A program made the position numbers and the translations under genes. Below, in pieces: positions 1-7,317 of a stretch of 8,262 nt of DNA; position 1 is the stretch's first letter, and every line of letters begins with the position of its first letter. The notes below the pieces were generated by a model. The model was not told the DNA's origin, searched no databases, and saw only the letters and a program-made list of their open reading frames with translations. The DNA is from Bacillota bacterium (GTDB lineage: Bacteria > Bacillota > Sulfobacillia > Symbiobacteriales > ZC4RG38). The stretch is from contig QGUP01000071.1 of assembly GCA_003242505.1 (NCBI GenBank), forward strand, positions 1 to 8,262, in the 5' to 3' direction.

Positions 1-684
<684 letters not shown>

Positions 685-710
<26 letters not shown>

Positions 711-1884
711 CTTCCACTCTCCTCTGCAGTTCCTCGGCCCGGCGGGCGAGGGCCACCAGCGCCGCCTCGCCGGGCGGGCGGGGGGATTCCAGGGCCCGCA
801 GGGTCTCCAACAGCTCCCCGGCCGGGCGGCCGGTGCGGGCTTCGTAGAGCCGGGCGAGGGCCTCGTCCCCGGTGCCGGTGGGTCCCAGCCGCCGGAGGCT
901 GGTCCGGAGGGCGGCGGCCAGGGCCTGGGTCACCGCCTGCCGGGCCCGGGCCTGCCGGTAGAGGTTGCCCAGGGCGTGGACAAACTCCAGCCCCGCCCGG
1001 GGGGTGACCGGCGGGTCCGGCAGGGGCGAGCCGAACCGGGCTGCTCGCCGGAGGAGGTAGAGGGTCAGGGCGGCGCCCAGTTGCCCGATCGCGGGGCGCC
1101 AGGGGGCCGTGGTCGGGCGCGCCGCCGGGTCGGGGGCGCCGGCCTCCCCGGGATCGACCAGGCCGTGGTGGTACTCGCTGAAGGCGAGGCTTCCCGGCGG
1201 GCCGGAGAGGAGCCCCAGGGCCAGCCGCAGGTTGTCGCCCTGGTCCAGGGCGTTGTTGGTCAGCCAGTCCGGGCGGAGGAAGAGCACCACCCGGCCGGGG
1301 CCGGCCTCCCAGCCCACCGCGGCGGGGTGGCCCTCCCCATCGGCGAGGTAGACCCGGGCCGGCGGCAGCCACCGGAGAGAGCGGGGGATCAAGGGGGCGG
1401 CGTCCACCACCTCCCGGACCCCGGCGGTCCAGGGCTCCAGCCGGGCCGGTCGGGCCGCCCCCGGCCGGAGGGGCGGGACCGGGCCCCCTTCCCGGTCCGG
1501 CCCGCCGCTCTCCCCGGGGGCCACGGGCCACCCGGGCAGCCGTTCTTCCAGATCCGGGGCGGCGACGATCAGGGTCCGACCCTGCCCGCCGGCCACCCAG
1601 GCCTCCAGTTCCCGCCAGCTCTCAGCGTCCAGGTCCGCCGGGGCCCAGACCACCAGCCGGTCCACCTCCGGCGGCAGTTCCCCGGGCGGGCGGCGCCAGC
1701 GCAGGGGGCGCCGGCCCTCCATTTCGAGGAACCGGTAGATGCCGTAAAGGCCGTCGCCGCGGGTGTTGTAGGTGGAGTAGGGGACGGGCGGCTCCTCGAA
1801 CTGGGGCCGGACGGCCAGGGTGGCGACGACCAGGAGGAGGGCCAGGAGGGCGGCCGGCGCCGCCCACTCCCGGACCCGGCTCAT
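685..1884 (-). CDS. DUF4350 domain-containing membrane-anchored protein
   Basis: 399 residues. An N-terminal membrane segment (about residues 8-25, AAPAALLALLLVVATLAV) is followed by a DUF4350-like domain: the region PYSTYNTRGDGLYGIYRFLE (35-54), then LVVWAP (77-82), an acidic DLDAESWRELEAWVAGG helix and RTLIVAAP (103-110). A later block, GRVVLFLRPDWLTNNALDQGDN (about 197-218), also looks like this family, which resembles a glutamine-amidotransferase/ThuA-like fold by family knowledge; no enzymatic activity is established. A possible second hydrophobic helix lies at 265-280, and the C-terminal 100 residues are Ala/Arg-rich and helical. The start at 1884 is chosen because AAGGAGGT lies 6 bases upstream (1891-1898) and the ATG overlaps the upstream stop as ATGA. 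The reading frame stays open to an ATG at 1971, but that would put a charged Gly/Pro/Arg stretch in front of the membrane segment. Function unknown; probably a partner of the neighbouring MoxR ATPase. Confidence 0.85.
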
Positions 1885-2945
1885 GGCGCCACCTCCTTCC
1901 CCAGCAAGGGGCTGGCCAGCCCGAGGGCTGCCTGGAAGTCCCCGGGGGCGGCGGGGGTACCCGCGTACCATCGGGCCTCGCAGAACTCCGTCAGGGCGGC
2001 AAAGGCCGGAGCCAGGTCCGGAGCGGTCTGGCGCAGTTCCCGCAGGTAGGCCCGGCCGGTGGCGGAGGGCCGGAGCCGGAGGTAGCCCTGCCGGGCCAGG
2101 CTCTCCAGGGCTGCGGCGTAAAGGTGCGAGAGGGCGGCGGCAACCTCGCCCCGGGCGGCCGCGGCCCGGGCGGCCTGGAGGGGGTGCGCCGGCCTCGAAG
2201 GGGTTGCCGGCGGCCGGGGCCGGTGTCCGGGGCCGGAGCCGCCGTCTCCGGCCCGGAGGTGTCGGACGGCCAGCACCGCCAGGGTCAGCACCGCCAGCGC
2301 GGCGAGGGTCGCCGCGACAGTCCCGATGAGCACCTCAACCCAGAGCGGGATGGCGACTTCGTAGCTCAAGCGCCGCCGGCCGAGGAGCCAGCCCGCCACG
2401 GCTCGCCCCAGCCGGCCCAGGGCGTCGGCCGGCCCCCGCCGGGGGGCGAGGATGGCCCTGAGCCGGACGATGTCCGCCGGGCCACCCCGCTGGGAGGGGG
2501 GGACCGCGGCCCCGGCGACCGCCCGGGCGGCGGCGGCCCGGTCCTCCCACTCCTCCGGCCAGCCCTCCGGCGAGGTGGCGCCCAGGGCCGGCCGGTGATC
2601 CACCGGGGTGGGGCCCGCCGGGGTTTCCACCACCACGAACTCCGGCAGCGGCGCCCCGGACCGGGCGGCTTCCCGGAGCAGCCGGGCGTAGTCCTCCGGG
2701 GCGATCGCCCCCTGGCCCGCTGCCGCCGCCCCGGCCGGCAGGGTGGCCGCGGCCTTGGCTCCGGCCCCGGAAAGCTGGAGGGCGGCGGCCTCGACCGGGG
2801 TCACCGTCAGCCCCACGAGCCCCATCAGTCCCATCAGCCCCATGAGCCCCATTCGCCCAGCGGTTCGCCCGGCCAGCAGGAAGGCCCCGGCGTCCCGGGC
2901 TGGCCGGGGGATTCCGCGCCCGCCCGGGCGGCGCTGACGGCTCAT
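1881..2945 (-). CDS. DUF4129 domain-containing exported membrane protein
   Basis: 354 residues. An Arg-rich N-terminus (1-31) precedes a hydrophobic stretch with four MGL units and one VGL (32-46) ending PVEAAA, which reads as a signal peptide with possible cleavage near A53. A low-complexity external segment (about 54-195) follows, then one clear membrane helix (about 200-228, IPLWVEVLIGTVAATLAALA). The cytoplasmic C-terminus contains the DUF4129-like helical domain (about 262-345), with ARGEVAAALSHLYAAALESL, LRPSATGRAYLREL and FCEARWYAG, matching the family's usual TxxEYLR...FexxRYxG pattern. DUF4129 occurs alone or at the C-terminus of transglutaminase-like proteins in MoxR operons; its function is not known. 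The start overlaps the upstream stop as ATGA (2942-2945) but has no good Shine-Dalgarno, so coupling with the upstream gene is likely. An internal ATG at 2852 is less likely because it would remove the positive n-region of the signal peptide. Confidence 0.82.
   Translation of the reverse strand: MSRQRRPGGRGIPRPARDAGAFLLAGRTAGRMGLMGLMGLMGLVGLTVTPVEAAALQLSGAGAKAAATLPAGAAAAGQGAIAPEDYARLLREAARSGAPLPEFVVVETPAGPTPVDHRPALGATSPEGWPEEWEDRAAAARAVAGAAVPPSQRGGPADIVRLRAILAPRRGPADALGRLGRAVAGWLLGRRRLSYEVAIPLWVEVLIGTVAATLAALAVLTLAVLAVRHLRAGDGGSGPGHRPRPPATPSRPAHPLQAARAAAARGEVAAALSHLYAAALESLARQGYLRLRPSATGRAYLRELRQTAPDLAPAFAALTEFCEARWYAGTPAAPGDFQAALGLASPLLGKEVAP
1891..1898 (-). promoter_or_regulatory. Ribosome binding site deciding the DUF4350 start
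   Basis: The coding-strand sequence AAGGAGGT lies 6 bases before the ATG at 1884, inside the end of the DUF4129 gene. It supports the 1884 start over the longer frame from 1971 and indicates reinitiation or coupled translation at the ATGA overlap. Confidence 0.85.
2808..2852 (-). repeat. Five tandem 9-bp units coding for (MGL)4-VGL
   Basis: Five consecutive 9-base units, ATGGGGCT(C/G) on the coding strand with single-base variants (one GGA codon, one GTG), lie in frame within the signal-peptide region of the DUF4129 gene. Adding or losing a unit would keep the frame and only change the length of the hydrophobic core. Confidence 0.9.
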
Positions 2946-3889
2946 GGCCGGGCCCCCGCCGCGGCCAGCCCCTCGGCGGCGAGCCAGATGTCCAGCCCTT
3001 CCTTGCGCATCCGCAGGTCCAGGTACGCCAGGGTGCCGGCGATGGCGGGTACCGGGGCCATCAGCGCCTCCGCGGCGATTCCCAGCACCGCGGTGCCGAT
3101 GCCGGCGACGGTCCTCATCGCCTCCTGGCCCGTCAGCAGCGGCACGGCAAAGAAGGCGGCCGCTCCCGGCAGCACGAGGGCCCCCTGGACCAGGGCCGTG
3201 CCGATCACCACCACCACGCCGATGCCGAGGATGCGCCAGAAGTGGCCGCGGACCAGCCGGAAGCTCCGGCGGAAGGCTTCGAAGTACCCCCGGTTCTCCA
3301 CCATGATCACCTGGGGGTAGAAATGGAAGTAAACCAGGAAGGCGATGTACCCCACGGGCACGGTGATGACCGCCAGGACCAGCAGGCCGGCCAGGACCAG
3401 CACCGGCAGGGCCAGCGTTGCCAGAAGCCCCGCCAGCAGGGTGGTGAGGACGAGGGGCAGCGCCTGGCGCAGGCCTGCCCGCAGGGCGTCTCGGATCCGG
3501 GGCCGCTGGCCGTAGAAGAGGCCGGCGGTGGCGTGGACGGCGGCGCCGGTGAGGATCGGCCGGACCACCAGGCCGTGGAGCCCGAAGAGGGCGAAGGTGA
3601 GGAGAAACCCCTGGCCCAGGAGGAGGATGGCGAGGTCGGAGGGCGGCTCGTCGCCGATGAGAATGGGGAGGAATCCGGCGAAGAGCAGCGAGGCGAGGAG
3701 GGCCGGAAGCTGGAGCAGCACCCCGAGGGTGAGGTAGGTGCGGAAGTGGGCCTTGTAAAGGGCGACGGTGCCGTCGAGGATCTCCGCCGCGGTGAGAGGG
3801 CGCACCGGGAGAGGCCAGGAGGGCTCCCCGGGCGCCGACGGGGCCGGCCGGGATCTCGGGGCCCCGGGGTCGCGGTCAGGTGAATGCAT
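2942..3889 (-). CDS. Multi-pass membrane protein, GPDPase-membrane-domain-like
   Basis: 315 residues. A Pro/Arg-rich cytoplasmic leader (1-28) is followed by RPLTAAEILDGTVALYKAHF (30-49), the typical entry motif of bacterial proteins related to the membrane domain of glycerophosphoryl diester phosphodiesterase (DUF7847-like). Hydrophobic segments lie at about 51-78, 86-110, 145-170, 171-193, 219-250 and 258-285, suggesting about six helices. The conserved-looking block YFEAFRRSFRLVRGHFWRIL (202-221) and the C-terminal LAYLDLRMRKEGLDIWL also fit that family. No catalytic phosphodiesterase domain is present, so it is not an enzyme by this evidence. The ATG at 3889 was chosen because AAGGAGGT lies upstream at 3901-3908; a GTG at 3913 would place this site inside the gene. 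It is the first gene of the leftward operon, and its stop overlaps the DUF4129 start by 4 bases. The role is unknown; a membrane scaffold or transporter-like function is possible. Confidence 0.82.
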   Translation of the reverse strand: MHSPDRDPGAPRSRPAPSAPGEPSWPLPVRPLTAAEILDGTVALYKAHFRTYLTLGVLLQLPALLASLLFAGFLPILIGDEPPSDLAILLLGQGFLLTFALFGLHGLVVRPILTGAAVHATAGLFYGQRPRIRDALRAGLRQALPLVLTTLLAGLLATLALPVLVLAGLLVLAVITVPVGYIAFLVYFHFYPQVIMVENRGYFEAFRRSFRLVRGHFWRILGIGVVVVIGTALVQGALVLPGAAAFFAVPLLTGQEAMRTVAGIGTAVLGIAAEALMAPVPAIAGTLAYLDLRMRKEGLDIWLAAEGLAAAGARP

Positions 3890-3900
3890 GGAACCGACGA

Positions 3901-3908
3901 ACCTCCTT
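3901..3908 (-). promoter_or_regulatory. Ribosome binding site of the membrane-protein gene
   Basis: AAGGAGGT on the coding strand, 11 bases before the ATG at 3889. The spacer is slightly long, but the match is complete and it decides against the upstream GTG at 3913. Confidence 0.7.
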
Positions 3909-3959
3909 GCCACCTCTTTGTGGAGGAAGACGCTGCCTGGGGAGCCGGGGGTTCGGCGG

Positions 3960-3989
3960 CTCCGGAGGGCCCCCGACGACTCCGGAGGG
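3960..3989. repeat. Direct repeat of palindromic CTCCGGAG core, 20 bp apart
   Basis: CTCCGGAGGG occurs at 3960-3969 and again at 3980-3989. Each copy contains the 8-bp palindrome CTCCGGAG, and the 20-base period is close to two DNA helical turns, so two dimers could bind on one face. In DNA this GC-rich, chance is a real alternative. Confidence 0.45.
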
Positions 3990-3990
3990 G

Positions 3991-4020
3991 GCAGGGCCCC
4001 GGAGTGTCGCCGCGCCCTGC
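3991..4020. repeat. Inverted repeat GCAGGGC / GCCCTGC upstream of gap
   Basis: Perfect 7-bp arms with a 16-base loop. There is no T-tract after it on either strand, so it is not a standard terminator. It could be a leader hairpin of gap mRNA or an operator; transcript ends are unknown. Confidence 0.4.
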
Positions 4021-4159
4021 TGGAAGGACCCCGGGCGGCCTCGGGGCCTCACCCGGGGGTAATGGCCCGGCCCGGGGGCGGTGAGACTAAGGGTGCCCGG
4101 CCGGGCCGGCGGCCCTTCCGCGCGCGGCTGCCGCCGGCCTCCGACCGGAGATGACCCGG

Positions 4160-4167
4160 GAAGGAAG
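4160..4167 (+). promoter_or_regulatory. Ribosome binding site deciding the gap start
   Basis: GAAGGAAG lies 7 bases before the GTG at 4175, ideal spacing. The in-frame ATG at 4151 has only CCGGAG touching it with no spacer, and the GTG at 4169 is one base from the site, so GTG 4175 is preferred. Confidence 0.7.
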
Positions 4168-4174
4168 TGTGCCC

Positions 4175-5185
4175 GTGGCCCTGCGGATCGGCATCAACGG
4201 CTTTGGGAGCATCGGCCGCCGGTTCCTCCGGATCGCCTGGGAGCGGCCGGGGCTGGAGGTGGTGGCGGTGAACGACCTCACCACCCCCGAGACCCTGGCC
4301 CACCTCCTGGTCCGGGACTCCAACTACGGCACCTGGCACCACCCGGTGCGGGTGGAGGGGACGGACCTCATCATCGGCGACCGGCGGGTGCGGGTGCTGT
4401 CGGAGAAGGAGCCGGGCCGGCTCCCCTGGCGGGACCTGGGGGTCGACGTGGTGATCGAGTCCACCGGCCGGTTCAACGACGGGAGCCTCGCCCGGCAGCA
4501 CATCGAGGGGGGCGGGGCCCGGAAGGTGATCATCTCCGCCCCGGCCAAGCACGAGGACATCACCGTGGTGGTGGGGGTGAATCACGAGGCCTACGACCCC
4601 GCCCGGCACCACGTGATCTCCAACGCCTCCTGCACCACCAACTGCCTGGCGCCGGTGGCCAAGGTGATCCACCAGCGCTTCGGCATCCGGAAGGGGCTGA
4701 TGACGACCGTTCACTCCTACACCAACGACCAGGTGGTGCTGGACTACCCCCACCGGGACCTGCGCCGGGCCCGGGCCGCGGCCCTCTCCATCATCCCCAC
4801 CACCACCGGCGCGGCCAAGGCCGTGGCCCTGGTGCTGCCGGAACTGAAGGGGCGGCTCACGGGTCTGGCCCTCCGGGTGCCGACGCCGGTGGTGAGCGTC
4901 GTCGACCTCACCTGCCAGCTGGAGCGGCCCGCGGACGCCCGGGCGGTCAACGAGGCCCTCCGGGAGGCGGCGGAGGGGGAGATGCGGGGCATCCTGGGAT
5001 ACAGCGAGGAGCCCCTGGTCTCCGTCGACTACCGGGGGGACAGCCGGTCTTCCATTGTGGACGGACTCTCCACTTTGGCCATCGGGGAGGATCTAATCAA
5101 GATCGTTTCCTGGTATGATAATGAGTGGGGTTATTCAAGCCGGCTGGCGGACCTGGCGGAATACGTCGGCGCCCGGGGGCTGTAG
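4175..5185 (+). CDS. gap: Glyceraldehyde-3-phosphate dehydrogenase, type I
   Basis: 336 residues, the normal length for type I GAPDH. It oxidises and phosphorylates glyceraldehyde 3-phosphate to 1,3-bisphosphoglycerate with NAD, in the cytoplasm, as a tetramer. Seen: Rossmann motif INGFGSIGR (7-15), AVNDLT with the NAD-selecting Asp34, active-site SNASCTTNCLAP with catalytic Cys153, and TTVHSYTNDQ with His180. SIIPTTTGAAKAV and the C-terminal SWYDNEWGYS are also intact. Asp34 points to NAD rather than NADP. The residue pair Tyr191-Pro192 lies where Bacillus GapA has Leu-Pro (L187/P188), a possible cofactor-pocket variant. The GTG start at 4175 gives the expected MALRIGINGFG beginning with a well-spaced ribosome binding site; a longer frame opens at ATG 4151. 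It is the first gene of the glycolytic cluster, with pgk beginning 69 bases after its stop. No cggR or SorC-type regulator precedes it. Confidence 0.97.
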   Translation: MALRIGINGFGSIGRRFLRIAWERPGLEVVAVNDLTTPETLAHLLVRDSNYGTWHHPVRVEGTDLIIGDRRVRVLSEKEPGRLPWRDLGVDVVIESTGRFNDGSLARQHIEGGGARKVIISAPAKHEDITVVVGVNHEAYDPARHHVISNASCTTNCLAPVAKVIHQRFGIRKGLMTTVHSYTNDQVVLDYPHRDLRRARAAALSIIPTTTGAAKAVALVLPELKGRLTGLALRVPTPVVSVVDLTCQLERPADARAVNEALREAAEGEMRGILGYSEEPLVSVDYRGDSRSSIVDGLSTLAIGEDLIKIVSWYDNEWGYSSRLADLAEYVGARGL

Positions 5186-5186
5186 C

Positions 5187-5206
5187 GGGGGCTCTGACCT
5201 GCCCCC
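5187..5206 (+). repeat. Hairpin between gap and pgk
   Basis: GGGGGC (5187-5192), loop TCTGACCT, GCCCCC (5201-5206). The stem starts one base after the gap stop codon. With no T-tract after it, it is more likely an mRNA stability or processing hairpin than a terminator, since pgk follows closely and has no evident promoter of its own. Confidence 0.5.
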
Positions 5207-5254
5207 CGGCCGCAGCCACCCGGGCACACGGAAAACGACAGGAGGCGACCAGCA

Positions 5255-6442
5255 GTGCAACTCAAGACCGTGCGGGACGTAGACGTCAAGGGCCGCCGGG
5301 TGCTGGTGCGGGTCGACTTCAACGTCCCCCTGGCCGAGGACGGCAGCATCACCGACGACACCCGGATTCGGGCGGCGCTGCCCACCATCCGGTACCTGGT
5401 GGAGCAGGGCGCCCGGGTGATCCTCTGCAGCCACCTGGGCCGTCCCAAGGGCAAGCCTGACCCCAAGTACAGCCTCCGTCCGGCTGCGGCCCGGCTGGAG
5501 CAGCTTCTCGGCCGGCCGGTGAAGCTGGCGGCGGACGTGGTGGGGCCCTCGGCCCAGGAGCTGGCGGCGGGGCTCAAGGACGGGGACGTCATGATGCTGG
5601 AAAACGTCCGGTTCGAGCCGGGGGAGGAGAAGAACGACCCGGAGCTGGCCCGGAAGTTCGCAGAGCTCGCGGAGCTCTACGTCAACGACGCCTTCGGCTC
5701 CGCACACCGGGCCCACGCCTCCACCGCCGGGGTCGCCGCCCATCTGCCCGCGGTGGCCGGTTTCCTGATGCAGAAGGAAGTGGAGGTGATGGGGAAGGCC
5801 CTGGCCCAGCCGGATCGGCCCTTTGTGGCCATCATCGGCGGCGCCAAGGTCTCGGATAAGATCGGGGTCATCGAAAACCTGCTCACCAAGGTTGACAAGC
5901 TGATCATCGGCGGCGGCATGGCCAACACCTTCCTCCGGGCCCAGGGGCTGGAGACCGGCGCCTCCCTGGTGGAGGAGGAGAAGCTGGACCTGGCCCGGAG
6001 CCTGGTGGACCGGGCCCGGGAGCGGGGCGTCGAGCTCCTCCTGCCCGTCGACGTGGTGGTGGCGGACCGGTTCGCTGCGGACGCGACCTACAAGGTGGTG
6101 CCCGCAGACCAGATCCCCCAGGGGTGGATGGCCCTGGATATCGGCCCGGAGACCGCCCGGCGGTACCAGGAGGTCATCCGCACCGCCCGGACGGTGGTCT
6201 GGAACGGCCCGATGGGGGTCTTCGAGATGGAGCCCTTCGCCAAGGGCACCTTTGCGGTGGCCCAGGCGGTGGCCGACTGCCAGGGCACGACCATCGTCGG
6301 CGGCGGCGACTCGGTGGCCGCGGTGGAGAAGGCCGGGGTGGCCGACCGGATCACCCACGTCTCCACCGGCGGCGGCGCCTCCCTGGAGTTCCTGGAGGGC
6401 CGGGAGCTGCCCGGGGTGGCGGTGCTGCAGCGGAAGGCGTGA
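5255..6442 (+). CDS. pgk: Phosphoglycerate kinase
   Basis: 395 residues, full length for bacterial PGK. It transfers phosphate between 1,3-bisphosphoglycerate and ADP, making ATP and 3-phosphoglycerate in the cytoplasm. Seen in the N-terminal substrate domain: VLVRVDFNVPL (16-26), ILCSHLGRPKG (56-66), MLENVRFEPGEE (114-125) and NDAFGSAHRAHAST (144-157). In the C-terminal nucleotide domain: AIIGGAKVSDKIGVIENLL (192-210), LIIGGGMANTFL (216-227), VVWNGPMGVFE (314-324) and the Gly-rich TIVGGGDSVAAVEK (346-359) and STGGGASLEFLEG (370-382). The start is GTG at 5255, with AGGAGG ending 9 bases upstream. It is probably cotranscribed with gap and tpiA; 58 bases with a hairpin separate it from tpiA. 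All key motifs look intact, and nothing suggests a PGK-TPI fusion. Confidence 0.98.
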   Translation: MQLKTVRDVDVKGRRVLVRVDFNVPLAEDGSITDDTRIRAALPTIRYLVEQGARVILCSHLGRPKGKPDPKYSLRPAAARLEQLLGRPVKLAADVVGPSAQELAAGLKDGDVMMLENVRFEPGEEKNDPELARKFAELAELYVNDAFGSAHRAHASTAGVAAHLPAVAGFLMQKEVEVMGKALAQPDRPFVAIIGGAKVSDKIGVIENLLTKVDKLIIGGGMANTFLRAQGLETGASLVEEEKLDLARSLVDRARERGVELLLPVDVVVADRFAADATYKVVPADQIPQGWMALDIGPETARRYQEVIRTARTVVWNGPMGVFEMEPFAKGTFAVAQAVADCQGTTIVGGGDSVAAVEKAGVADRITHVSTGGGASLEFLEGRELPGVAVLQRKA

Positions 6443-6443
6443 C

Positions 6444-6464
6444 GCCCCGGGCCTCAGCCGGGGC
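6444..6464 (+). repeat. Hairpin between pgk and tpiA
   Basis: GCCCCGG (6444-6450), 7-base loop, CCGGGGC (6458-6464): a perfect 7-bp stem beginning one base after the pgk stop. No U-tract follows. Because the tpiA ribosome binding site follows within 25 bases, an intercistronic stability hairpin is favoured over a terminator. Confidence 0.55.
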
Positions 6465-6484
6465 AGGGCCTGAGAGCAACCCTG
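6465..6484 (+). repeat. Intergenic element, copy A (pgk-tpiA)
   Basis: AGGGCCTGAGAGCAACCCTG lies directly after the pgk hairpin and just before the tpiA ribosome binding site. A near-copy lies at 7318-7335, differing by a two-base GA deletion and one T/C change. Ends AGGG and CCCT can pair, so each copy could form a small hairpin. Confidence 0.55.
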
Positions 6485-6500
6485 CGAAGGAGCCGGTGGC

Positions 6501-7265
6501 ATGCGCACACCTCTGGTAGCAGCCAACTGGAAGATGCACAAGACCGTCGCCGAGGCCACGGCCTTCGTCGGCGCCCTGCAGGCGGCCCTGGGGGGAAGCC
6601 TTCCCGGCGGGGTGGAGGCGGCCATCTGCCCGCCCTTCACCGCCCTCTACCCGGTGGGGCAGCTCCTCAAGGGCACCGGCATCGCCCTGGGGGCCCAGAA
6701 CCTCTACAAGGAGGACCAGGGGGCCTTCACCGGCGAGGTGGCGCCGGGGATGCTGGCGGAGCTCGGCGTCCGGTACGTGATCGTCGGCCACTCGGAGCGC
6801 CGGAGCCTCTTCGGCGAGGACGACGCCCTGGTCAATGCCAAGGTCCGGGCGGCCTTCCGCCACGGCCTCACCCCGATCCTCTGCGTCGGCGAGCGGCTGG
6901 AGGAGCGGGAGGCCGGCGAGACCGAGGCGGTGGTCACCCGGCAGGTGGACCTGGGGCTGGAGGGGCTGAACGCCGAGCAGGTGGCCAGGCTGGTCATCGC
7001 CTACGAGCCGGTCTGGGCCATCGGCACCGGCCGGGCGGCCACCGGGGAGGACGCGGCGGCGGTCATCCGGCTGATCCGGGAGCGGGTGGCGGACCGGTTC
7101 GGCCGGGAGGCCGCGGAGGCGCTGCGGATCCAGTACGGCGGCTCGGTGAAGCCCGAGAACGCCGGGGAGTTTGCCCGGTACCCGGAGATCGACGGCGCCC
7201 TGGTGGGCGGTGCGAGCCTGGACCCCCGGAGCTTTGCGGCCCTGATCCAGGCCTTCCGCCGGTAG
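6501..7265 (+). CDS. tpiA: Triosephosphate isomerase
   Basis: 254 residues, the standard TIM-barrel length. It interconverts dihydroxyacetone phosphate and glyceraldehyde 3-phosphate in the cytoplasm, as a dimer. Seen: AANWKMH (7-13) with Asn9 and catalytic Lys11, the GAQNLYKEDQGAFTGEV region (64-80), VIVGHSERR with electrophilic His97, AYEPVWAIGTG with catalytic Glu169 and the start of flexible loop 6, and the phosphate-binding YGGSVKPEN (212-220) and ALVGGASLDP (233-242). The ATG at 6501 has AAGGAG 8 bases upstream (6487-6492). The gene follows pgk closely, making a gap-pgk-tpiA operon. The next gene, gpmI, is separated by about 219 bases with its own promoter, so the operon may end here or be processed here. 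Confidence 0.98.
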   Translation: MRTPLVAANWKMHKTVAEATAFVGALQAALGGSLPGGVEAAICPPFTALYPVGQLLKGTGIALGAQNLYKEDQGAFTGEVAPGMLAELGVRYVIVGHSERRSLFGEDDALVNAKVRAAFRHGLTPILCVGERLEEREAGETEAVVTRQVDLGLEGLNAEQVARLVIAYEPVWAIGTGRAATGEDAAAVIRLIRERVADRFGREAAEALRIQYGGSVKPENAGEFARYPEIDGALVGGASLDPRSFAALIQAFRR

Positions 7266-7269
7266 GCTT

Positions 7270-7291
7270 CCACCGGAGGCGGCGCCGGTGG
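7270..7291 (+). repeat. Hairpin after tpiA
   Basis: CCACCGG (7270-7276), loop AGGCGGCG, CCGGTGG (7285-7291), starting four bases after the tpiA stop. It could end or stabilise the gap-pgk-tpiA message, but TAAGATAG rather than a U-tract follows, so a standard intrinsic terminator is not shown. Confidence 0.5.
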
Positions 7292-7297
7292 TAAGAT
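7289..7297 (+). promoter_or_regulatory. Possible extended -10 promoter after tpiA
   Basis: TGG-TAAGAT matches the TGn extended -10 form with a 5/6 match to TATAAT. No good -35 is seen. Its context, CCGGTGGTAAGATAG, closely matches the context of the gpmI promoter 155 bases downstream, which is the main reason for listing it. Confidence 0.35.
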
Positions 7298-7317
7298 AGT
7301 GGCCGGGGCGAGTCCGG

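Larger units (their letters stand above)
3890..4174. other. Divergent intergenic region with GC-rich repeats
   Basis: About 285 bases separate the leftward membrane operon from gap. It must carry promoters for both directions unless transcription enters from elsewhere, but no good -35/-10 pair is visible; TAATGG near 4060 is only a weak -10 candidate. It holds a direct repeat CTCCGGAGGG (3960-3969 and 3980-3989), an inverted repeat GCAGGGC/GCCCTGC with a 16-base loop (3991-3997, 4014-4020), a direct repeat CCCGGGGG (4052-4059, 4071-4078), and a 12-bp palindrome GCCCGGCCGGGC (4095-4106). No gene with a believable product was found here, and no CggR-type operator was recognised. Confidence 0.6.

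Noticed and set aside
1885..1971. ATG at 1971 as start of the DUF4350 protein
   Set aside because: It would overlap the DUF4129 gene by about 90 bases and add a charged Gly/Pro/Arg extension before the membrane anchor; the 1884 start has a perfect ribosome binding site.
3890..3913. GTG at 3913 as start of the membrane protein
   Set aside because: The complete AAGGAGGT would then lie within the first codons and no good site lies upstream; ATG 3889 fits better.
4151..4174. ATG at 4151 as gap start
   Set aside because: The purine-rich site touches the ATG with no spacer, whereas GTG 4175 has an ideal site and gives the standard GAPDH N-terminus.
6465..6492. TPP-riboswitch-like string CTGAGA...ACCCT...GAA before tpiA
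   Set aside because: Only three bases separate the CTGAGA and ACCCT parts, the later CTGATCTGG and GCGTAGGGA parts are absent, and tpiA is not a thiamine gene.
5135..6640. 501-codon open frame on the minus strand opposite pgk
   Set aside because: It lies antisense to an unmistakable pgk, its product is His/Gly/Leu/Pro-rich with no recognisable domain, and long antisense frames are expected in DNA with GC-rich third positions.
7270..7300. Intrinsic terminator after tpiA
   Set aside because: The stem is only 7 bp with an 8-base loop and is followed by TAAGATAGTGG, not a T-tract. It is kept as a hairpin only.
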